10,540 bases of DNA, from contig SKSV01000358.1 in NCBI GenBank assembly GCA_007122815.1, forward strand, positions 1-10,540, read 5' to 3'. Position 1 is the stretch's first letter. Each line of letters opens with the position of its first letter. The notes under the pieces were generated by a model. That model searched no databases and was not told where the DNA came from. It was given only the letters and a program-made list of their open reading frames with translations. This document shows positions 5,752-10,540 of the stretch, in pieces. The translations under genes were made by a program, and so were the position numbers. The stretch is from Trueperaceae bacterium. GTDB lineage: Bacteria > Deinococcota > Deinococci > Deinococcales > Trueperaceae.

Positions 5752-7323
5752 GTGCTGAGCGCGCTGGGGGGTCTGGCGCTGTTCTTGATGGGCATGGAGC
5801 GCATCGCCAGCGCCCTACGGGCTCTGGGTGGTGGCTCGATGCGGCGCGCGATGGCGAGCGCCACCAGCTCCGCCTGGCGTTCGCTGGCGACTGGGACGGT
5901 GGTCTCCGCAGCTACCCAGAGCGGTACCGCCACCGCCATCACCGCGCTCGGCCTGGTGGCAGGCGCTCTCGTCAGCGTGCAGGGCGGCCTGGCGATGTCG
6001 TTCGGCGCGCAGATCGGTGCGACGATCGCGATCCAGCTCGCCGCCTTCAGGTTGAGCGAGTACGCCCTCCCGATGGTGGCCGTCGGGTTCCTGCTGATGC
6101 GTTGGAAGCGCGCCGAGGACGTCGGCAGGCTGATCCTGGGCGCCGGGCTGCTGTTCCTCGGATTGGGCCTGACGGTCGACGGCGTCGCAGGCCTGCAGGC
6201 GTCACCAACGTTCGCGGCCATCATGGAGCAGGCCGAGACGCGTCCAATCGGCGTGGCGTTCGTAGGCTTCGCGCTCGGGACCGTGCTCACCAGCACCAAC
6301 GCCGTGGCCGCTCTTGGTCTGGGCCTCTATGCCAGCGGTGCCCTCGGTCTCTCGGCCACGCTGGCGCTGGTGGTGGGCGGCAACGCGGGCGGCACCATGC
6401 TCGCCATCCTCGCGGCGCGCGCTCTCGGCACGGAAGCCCTGCGCGTGGCGGTCGTGCACACCGGGGTGAAGCTGGTAGCCGCTCTGGCGGTGGCCGCCGT
6501 CGCGGCGCCTGCCGCGGCTGCGGTGGCGCTGCTCGGCGGTGACGGCGCCCGCCAGGTGGCCAACGCTCACACCCTCTTCAACGTGGTCGTGGCGCTGCCG
6601 GCAACCCTCGGCGTAGGCCTGCTGGCCCGCCTTGGCGCTGCCCTAATGCCAACGCGGAGCGAGTCGAGAGGGCCGCGCTTCCTGCGATCGGAAGCGCTCG
6701 AGAGGCCCGAACTGGCGCTCGCGCTGGCGCAGCGCGAGACCATCGCGATGAGCGACCTGGTTGCGGAGATGACGGAGCTGGCAGCGCGCAACCTGCGCAC
6801 CGGTCAGTGGGACCAGGAAGCTGTCGACGTGCGCGAGGTGAAGGTCGACACGCTCACGAAGGAGGTCATCCAGTACCTGGCCGACCTGCGCAGCCGCTTC
6901 GGTGAGGACCCGGTCAGCGAGCGGCTACTGTTGACCGTCAGCGAGCTGGAGCACGTCGGTGATCAGGTGCGGAGGCTTCAGCGGCGCGAGTCGAAGCTCA
7001 GTGCTGATGGGGTGGAGTACAGCCGCTCGGGCAGGGCCGAGCTCGCGAAGACCGCCGAGCGAGCGCTGGAGCGCCAGCGAGCCGCCTTCACCGCCCTCGC
7101 CACGGGCGACGCGCGACTCGCGAAGCGCGTGGTGGACGAGCGCTCTGGCTTCGAGGAGCTGATCACGGACATGCGGCTGGCGCACCTGGACCGGCTCGAG
7201 GGCCGCAGCCAAGCGGCGCGGGCATCTGGCCAGCACCACCTGGAGGTCCTCACGCTGCTGCGGCAGGTGGACGCCAGCAGTTCCCGCGTGGCGGAGTGGG
7301 CGCTGCAGGCGGCGCGGCACTAA
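5752..7323 (+). CDS. Na/Pi cotransporter family protein with C-terminal PhoU-like domain (copy 2)
   Basis: This is the tandem paralogue of the gene before it: 523 aa, the same membrane part (1-300) and the same PhoU-like tail. The two proteins align end to end without a gap; my hand count gives about 299 identities in 523 positions (57%). Key motifs fall at the same numbers: TQSGTAT (55-61), GAQIGAT (85-91), LTSTNAVA (179-186), GGNAGGT (209-215), NAHTLFN (271-277), GEDPVSERLLL (384-394) and ELEHVGDQVRR (398-408). The strongest divergence is in the loop at 151-165 and around 220-255. It starts with GTG, 37 bases after copy 1 stops, so both are probably cotranscribed. They could form a heteromer or two systems of different affinity; neither is shown by sequence. 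Phosphate as substrate is family inference, weakened by the altered QSSS motifs. Confidence 0.88.
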   Translation: MLSALGGLALFLMGMERIASALRALGGGSMRRAMASATSSAWRSLATGTVVSAATQSGTATAITALGLVAGALVSVQGGLAMSFGAQIGATIAIQLAAFRLSEYALPMVAVGFLLMRWKRAEDVGRLILGAGLLFLGLGLTVDGVAGLQASPTFAAIMEQAETRPIGVAFVGFALGTVLTSTNAVAALGLGLYASGALGLSATLALVVGGNAGGTMLAILAARALGTEALRVAVVHTGVKLVAALAVAAVAAPAAAAVALLGGDGARQVANAHTLFNVVVALPATLGVGLLARLGAALMPTRSESRGPRFLRSEALERPELALALAQRETIAMSDLVAEMTELAARNLRTGQWDQEAVDVREVKVDTLTKEVIQYLADLRSRFGEDPVSERLLLTVSELEHVGDQVRRLQRRESKLSADGVEYSRSGRAELAKTAERALERQRAAFTALATGDARLAKRVVDERSGFEELITDMRLAHLDRLEGRSQAARASGQHHLEVLTLLRQVDASSSRVAEWALQAARH

Positions 7324-7386
7324 CGCGCACGCGCCATCGGCGCGGGGTTGCGCACGCGTTCGGCGCGGGGTTGCGCGCGCGCGTTA
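7321..7386. terminator. Long inverted repeat at a convergent junction, possible bidirectional terminator
   Basis: TAACGCGCACGCGC (7321-7334, beginning in the stop codon of the transporter gene) pairs with 7373-7386 at 13 of 14 positions, the last eight perfectly. A smaller GCGCC-ATC-GGCGC hairpin (7331-7343) overlaps its left arm. The plus gene ends and the minus VOC gene begins its terminator zone here, so a stem would serve both transcripts. There is no T tract, so intrinsic termination is uncertain. Confidence 0.4.
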
Positions 7387-7393
7387 GGCGCGG
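7337..7393. repeat. Short direct repeats, 23-25 bp, GC-rich
   Basis: TCGGCGCGGGGTTGCGC is found at 7337-7353 and again at 7360-7376, each followed by an alternating CG stretch ending in CGT; a partial third copy (TAGGCGCGG) is at 7385-7393. The 12-base run 7373-7384 is strictly alternating purine-pyrimidine. The region is non-coding. Confidence 0.7.
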
Positions 7394-7395
7394 CA

Positions 7396-7824
7396 CTAGA
7401 CGCTCGCCTCGACCTCCGGCAGCGGCTCGTCGAAGCGCTGCAGCTCCAGCAGGTAACCGTTAGGGTCGCGCACGAAGGCCGTGGTGGCCGCGAAGCGCTC
7501 GCTGTGTGAGGGCTCCGCGACGACCGCAGCGCCGGCGTCTCGCAGGCGCCCGAACGCGCCCTCGACGTCGTCCAGCAGGAGCGTGACGACCACCCGGTGC
7601 TGCACGTCTAGCGCGTAGCCGCGCTCGCAGAAGCCCAGGTAGGCTCCTGGGGCGGTGGCGTAGATGCGGCAGATGCCCTGGTCGCGCACCATCGGCAACC
7701 CCACGAGGCCGGTGTAGAAGGCGTCCGTCGTGGTGAGGTCGGCGGTCGGCAGGAAGGTGATCTGTGAGGTGACGGCCGAGCGGTCGAGAGGAGAGCGGGC
7801 GTCCGTCGAGCCGGGGCTGGGCAT
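7396..7824 (-). CDS. VOC (glyoxalase/bleomycin-resistance) fold protein
   Basis: The 142-aa protein has one vicinal-oxygen-chelate domain made of two beta-alpha-beta-beta-beta modules: residues 21-67 (ITFLPTADLTTTDAFYTGLVGLPMV, then LGFCE) and 78-131 (VVVTLLLDDVEGAFGRLRDAG, then DPNGYLLELQRF). A C-terminal-module Glu, E127, is at the usual metal-ligand position. The first-strand His normally present is not seen (ITFLP), so a classical glyoxalase I site looks incomplete. The substrate cannot be told from sequence; such proteins act as lyases, dioxygenases, isomerases or binding proteins. About 20 N-terminal residues precede the fold. The ATG has a GGAGG five bases upstream (7830-7834, minus strand). 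It is divergent from the solute-binding-protein gene, with 68 bases between them. Confidence 0.85.
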   Translation of the reverse strand: MPSPGSTDARSPLDRSAVTSQITFLPTADLTTTDAFYTGLVGLPMVRDQGICRIYATAPGAYLGFCERGYALDVQHRVVVTLLLDDVEGAFGRLRDAGAAVVAEPSHSERFAATTAFVRDPNGYLLELQRFDEPLPEVEASV

Positions 7825-7882
7825 GCGGTCCTCCCTCGGTCAGGATGTGATGCTGAGACCATCATCGTGCCTCGCGCCCTCC

Positions 7883-7888
7883 GGAGGA
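7883..7888 (+). promoter_or_regulatory. Ribosome binding site of the solute-binding-protein gene
   Basis: GGAGGA lies four bases before the ATG at 7893. The frame closes at a TGA at 7854-7856 with no other start between, so the N-terminus is fixed and a signal peptide cannot be recovered by moving the start. Confidence 0.7.
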
Positions 7889-7892
7889 AGCC

Positions 7893-9338
7893 ATGAGCCA
7901 ACCTGTCCCGCGCACGCTTCGCGTGGCGCAATCCCACGTCAGGCTCGACGACCCCCACCTCTGCAGCGACGACGGCTCCGCGCTCGCGCTCCAGGCGGGA
8001 CTCTACGAGACGCTGGTGCGACGCGTCGACGCCTGGAGCTTCGCGCCGTCCTTGGCGACGCGTTGGCGCGTCTCTCCGGACGCGCGCAGGTGGAGCTTCA
8101 CGCTTCGACAGGACGTGCTCGCTCACGACGGCGCTGCGCTGACCGCCGACGACGTGGTGGCGAGCCTCGAACGCTTGCGCGATCCCGGCCTGGGCGGGGT
8201 GCTCGGCACCGAAGGCGTCTACGCCGGCCACCTGGAGGGGGCTAGGGTCAGCGCAGGTGTCGAGGATGGCTCGCCCACGCTGACCATGGACCTCGCTAGA
8301 CCGATGGCGGACCTGCTCGACCTGGTGGCCGACTTCGCGATCGTCCCTCGGCGCGCTCACGGACGGCACGCCCTCGACCCGATCGGCAGCGGACCCTACC
8401 GCCTCCTGCGCGGCGACGAGCGCGAGCTCGCCCTGCGCCGCTGGGAGCACCACTGGGCAGGCGGCAGGAGCTTCGAGCAGGTCACCTTCCTGGCCGAACC
8501 CGACCCCGAGGAGCGCGTCGCCGCCGTGCTGAGCGGCTCCGCCGATGTCGCCGCGCAGCTCACGCCGACCCTCGCGGACCAGCTGGACGGGACCCCGGGC
8601 GTGCGCGTCCTGCAGCGCCCGAGCAGCGTCTGCGCCGTCTGCTTCTTCGGGCTGCGCGATCCATCCTCACCAGTGACGGACCCGCGCGTCAGGCGCGCGC
8701 TGCATCACGCCACGGACGTGGACGCGATCATCGCCCAGGCGCTGCACGGCCGCGCCCGGCGCCTCGCCGGACCCTTCACCGAGCTGCACCTGGCCTGCGA
8801 TCCCAGTGTCTCCCCCTACACGTTCGACCCCACGCGCGCGCGAGCGCTACTGGCCGAGGCGGGGTACGGCGACGGGCTCGAGCTGACGCTAGACGTACCG
8901 ACGCGCCTGCCGGACGAGGCGCCGCACGTGGCGGAGCTGCTGCAGCAGCTCTGGAGCGAGGTAGGCGTGAAGCTCCATGTCGTCAGGCACGACGACCGCG
9001 CCGCTTACGCCCAGATGGTCCGCGCGGGCGCCATCCAAGACCTCTGCTGCTTCGACTCGGCCCCGCTGAGCTCCTACCGCGTGCTCGCGGAGAAGCTCCA
9101 CTCCGAAGAGCACGGCCCGTGGTGGCAGGGCCATCACGACGAGGTGCTCGACGGGCTGATCGAGCGCGCCGCCGCCACCCCCGACTTGAGCGCGCGCCGC
9201 GAGCTGTACCGAGAAGCGTACCGGCGCGTGCACGACGACCCGCCCTGGCTGTACCTCTACTCCCCAGACGCGCTGTGGCTCGTCAGCGAACGGGTCGACG
9301 GGTGGGAGCCGACGTTCGAGGGGATCACGGCGCCGTGA
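7893..9338 (+). CDS. Family 5 (DppA/OppA-like) extracytoplasmic solute-binding-type protein without signal peptide
   Basis: The 481-aa protein follows the SBP_bac_5 pattern found in peptide and nickel ABC transporter receptors: an early LYETLV (38-43), then W-x-V-S-P-D-x-x-x-W-x-F-x-L-R (58-72), HDG (78-80), LTADDVVASLERL (83-95), IGSGPYRLL, DPRVRRALHHATD, and a C-terminal RRELYREAYRRVHDDPPWLYLY. Family members are normally exported or lipid-anchored, yet the N-terminus here (MSQPVPRTLRVAQ) has no hydrophobic segment and no lipobox Cys. The open frame allows no earlier start. No permease or ATPase gene is next to it. Possible readings are a cytosolic ligand sensor related in its ligand domain to SgrR-type regulators (no DNA-binding domain is seen), or an orphan with an unknown role. 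Ligand unknown. The family call is firm, the cellular location is inference. Confidence 0.87.
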   Translation: MSQPVPRTLRVAQSHVRLDDPHLCSDDGSALALQAGLYETLVRRVDAWSFAPSLATRWRVSPDARRWSFTLRQDVLAHDGAALTADDVVASLERLRDPGLGGVLGTEGVYAGHLEGARVSAGVEDGSPTLTMDLARPMADLLDLVADFAIVPRRAHGRHALDPIGSGPYRLLRGDERELALRRWEHHWAGGRSFEQVTFLAEPDPEERVAAVLSGSADVAAQLTPTLADQLDGTPGVRVLQRPSSVCAVCFFGLRDPSSPVTDPRVRRALHHATDVDAIIAQALHGRARRLAGPFTELHLACDPSVSPYTFDPTRARALLAEAGYGDGLELTLDVPTRLPDEAPHVAELLQQLWSEVGVKLHVVRHDDRAAYAQMVRAGAIQDLCCFDSAPLSSYRVLAEKLHSEEHGPWWQGHHDEVLDGLIERAAATPDLSARRELYREAYRRVHDDPPWLYLYSPDALWLVSERVDGWEPTFEGITAP

Positions 9339-9354
9339 GCGGCTTGGCTGCCGC
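9339..9354. terminator. Small hairpin after the solute-binding-protein gene
   Basis: GCGGC (9339-9343) and GCCGC (9350-9354) form a five-pair stem with a six-base loop, directly after the TGA. No T run follows, so this is a weak terminator candidate. Confidence 0.25.
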
Positions 9355-9376
9355 AACGGGGCGGACGGCGGAACTA

Positions 9377-9406
9377 GGTGGCGTGGCGGTCGGTGGCGTG
9401 GCGGTC
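9377..9406. repeat. Perfect 15-bp tandem duplication
   Basis: GGTGGCGTGGCGGTC occurs at 9377-9391 and again at 9392-9406 with no mismatch. It lies in the 70-base gap between convergent genes, two bases beyond the stop codon of the RmlC-type gene. Nothing suggests coding. Confidence 0.85.
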
Positions 9407-9408
9407 AC

Positions 9409-9975
9409 TCAGAACGGCGAGCGCAGCTCCTCGAGGCGCGGCCAGGTCGTGTCGCGGTCGCTGAGCGTGGGTACCTGTCCCGGTCCCAGCGGCCACTCGA
9501 TGGCCACGTCGGGGTCGTCCCAGGCGAGCCCGCCCTCGGTCTCGGGTGCGTAGTGATCGCTCACCTTGTAGATCACGTCCGCCTCGTCCGAGAGGGTGAG
9601 GAAGCCGTGCGCGAATCCTTCCGGCACCCACAGCCAAGACGGGTCGTCCCCGTCCAAGGTGACGCCGGCCCAGCGGCCGTACATGGCCGAGCCACGGCGC
9701 AAGTCGACCGCCACGTCGAACACACGTCCGCGGACCGCGCTCACGAGCTTCGCCTGAGCGCCCGGCGGTGCCTGGAAGTGCAGGCCCCTCAGGGTGCCGC
9801 GGGTGGAGCGGCTGTGGTTGTCCTGCACGAAGGCGGGCATCCCCAGCTCCGCGAAGGCGCTGGCCTTCCAACGCTCGACGAAGAAGCCCCGCTCGTCTCG
9901 GTGCACGCGTGGACGCACCAGGTGGACGTCCGGTAGGGCCTCCAGCGGTGTGACGGTGGGTAGCTTCACGACCAC
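9409..9975 (-). CDS. rmlC: dTDP-4-dehydrorhamnose 3,5-epimerase (RmlC family)
   Basis: RmlC epimerises C3 and C5 of dTDP-4-dehydro-6-deoxyglucose on the way to dTDP-L-rhamnose for surface polysaccharide. The 188-aa length is typical. Seen in order: DERGFFVERW (27-36), QDNHSRSTRGTLRGLHFQ (51-68, with H66 as the likely catalytic base), AKLV with K76, GRVFDVAVDLRRGS (83-96), VPEGFAHGFLTL (117-128), the Y136-K-V-S-D-H-Y142 segment with the expected catalytic Tyr, and WDDPDVAIEWP (152-162). A GTG at 9975 begins one base after the stop of the upstream epimerase gene; a GTG at 9969 (MKLPTVT) has GAGG five bases before it and may be the real start. The other rhamnose genes are not in the window. Related 3- or 5-epimerases with other sugar substrates cannot be excluded. 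Confidence 0.93.
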   Translation of the reverse strand: MVVKLPTVTPLEALPDVHLVRPRVHRDERGFFVERWKASAFAELGMPAFVQDNHSRSTRGTLRGLHFQAPPGAQAKLVSAVRGRVFDVAVDLRRGSAMYGRWAGVTLDGDDPSWLWVPEGFAHGFLTLSDEADVIYKVSDHYAPETEGGLAWDDPDVAIEWPLGPGQVPTLSDRDTTWPRLEELRSPF

Positions 9976-9976
9976 C

Positions 9977-10540
9977 TCACAGCCCGTGGTAGTCGCGGTA
10001 CCAGGCGACGAAGCGCTCGATACCCTCTTCGATGGGGGTGCTGGGGCTGAAGCCGACGTCGCGCACTAGGTCCTCGACGTCGGCGTAGGTGGCGGGCACG
10101 TCACCTGGTTGCAGGGGCTCGAAGAGTTTGACGGCTTCGCGCCCGAGTGCTTCCTCCAGCAGCTCGATGACGCGCATGAGCTCGACCGGCCGGTTGTTGC
10201 CGATGTTGTACAGGCGGTACGGGGCGCTGCTGGTGGCTGGGTCTGGGGCGCTGGCGTCCCACTCGGGAGCGGCTCGGGCGGGGCGGTCGAGGGTTCTGGT
10301 CACGCCCTCGACGACGTCGTCGACGTAGGTGAAGTCGCGGCGCATGCGGCCGTGGTTGAACACGCGGATCGGTTCGCCCGCGAGGATGGCACGCGTGAAG
10401 ATGAACATGGCCATGTCGGGGCGTCCCCAGGGTCCGTAGACGGTGAAGAAGCGCAAGCCGGTGGTGGGCAGGTCGAAGAGATGGGCATACGTGTGCGCCA
10501 TGAGCTCGTTGGCCTTCTTGCTCGCGGCGTAGAGGCTCAC
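9977..10540 (-). CDS. NAD-dependent epimerase/dehydratase, UDP-glucuronate-4-epimerase-like, C-terminal part (5' end outside window)
   Basis: This is the last 187 codons of an extended short-chain dehydrogenase/reductase acting on a nucleotide sugar in the cytosol. The fragment begins at the catalytic Y-x-x-x-K (YAASKK, Tyr at about residue 4 of the fragment), followed by [70 protein letters not shown] and [17 protein letters not shown]. This wording is characteristic of the bacterial UDP-glucuronate 4-epimerase (CapI-like) group, which makes UDP-galacturonate for capsule or O-antigen. Other 4-epimerases are possible. The Rossmann NAD-binding N-terminus lies beyond base 10540; the GTG at the window edge is inside the gene. 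Its TGA is one base from the rmlC-type start, so the two are likely cotranscribed and translationally coupled. Confidence 0.9.
   Translation of the reverse strand: MSLYAASKKANELMAHTYAHLFDLPTTGLRFFTVYGPWGRPDMAMFIFTRAILAGEPIRVFNHGRMRRDFTYVDDVVEGVTRTLDRPARAAPEWDASAPDPATSSAPYRLYNIGNNRPVELMRVIELLEEALGREAVKLFEPLQPGDVPATYADVEDLVRDVGFSPSTPIEEGIERFVAWYRDYHGL

Noticed and set aside
7848..7864. TGATG-N7-CATCA inverted repeat between the VOC and solute-binding-protein genes
   Set aside because: A five-base arm is expected by chance at this scale and no promoter elements flank it.

Overview
The window is very GC-rich bacterial chromosomal DNA with tightly packed genes and GTG starts used alongside ATG. 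The gene families (a cis-prenyltransferase of the actinobacterial Rv1086 sequence type, RapZ, a PHP phosphatase, Na/Pi-cotransporter-PhoU proteins) and a promoter -10 box lying almost on a start codon fit a high-GC lineage such as Deinococcota (Truepera-like) or Actinomycetota. This placement is inference from protein flavour only. I see no rRNA, tRNA, CRISPR array, phage gene or insertion sequence.

Layout. 1-446: 3' end of an aldehyde dehydrogenase gene (+), followed by 476-1387, an unrecognised exported protein (+). 1425-2282: a cis-prenyl diphosphate synthase (-), convergent with it. 2283-2448: a divergent intergenic region with a probable leaderless promoter for the prenyltransferase and an 11-bp tandem repeat. 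2449-7323 is a co-directional plus-strand run: rapZ, a PHP-family phosphatase broken by a deletion plus frameshift, then two tandem paralogous Na/Pi-cotransporter-PhoU fusion genes. 7321-7398: a repeat-rich, GC-alternating convergent junction. 7396-7824: a small VOC-fold protein (-), divergent from 7893-9338, a family-5 solute-binding protein without a visible signal peptide (+). 9377-9406: a perfect 15-nt tandem duplication between convergent genes. 9409-10540: a minus-strand pair, an RmlC-type epimerase downstream of a UDP-glucuronate-4-epimerase-like SDR that runs off the window.

How the genes may work together. The clearest themes are envelope building (a polyprenyl carrier or short cis-prenyl product, RapZ linked in other bacteria to amino-sugar supply, nucleotide-sugar epimerases for surface polysaccharide) and phosphate handling (tandem transporter-PhoU genes). 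No single new system is obvious. The most informative oddities are the disrupted PHP gene, the gapless tandem transporter duplication with altered substrate motifs, the helical-phased repeat upstream of rapZ, and the apparently cytosolic solute-binding protein. No gene-free stretch exceeds 300 bases; the longest are 2283-2448 and 4013-4136.
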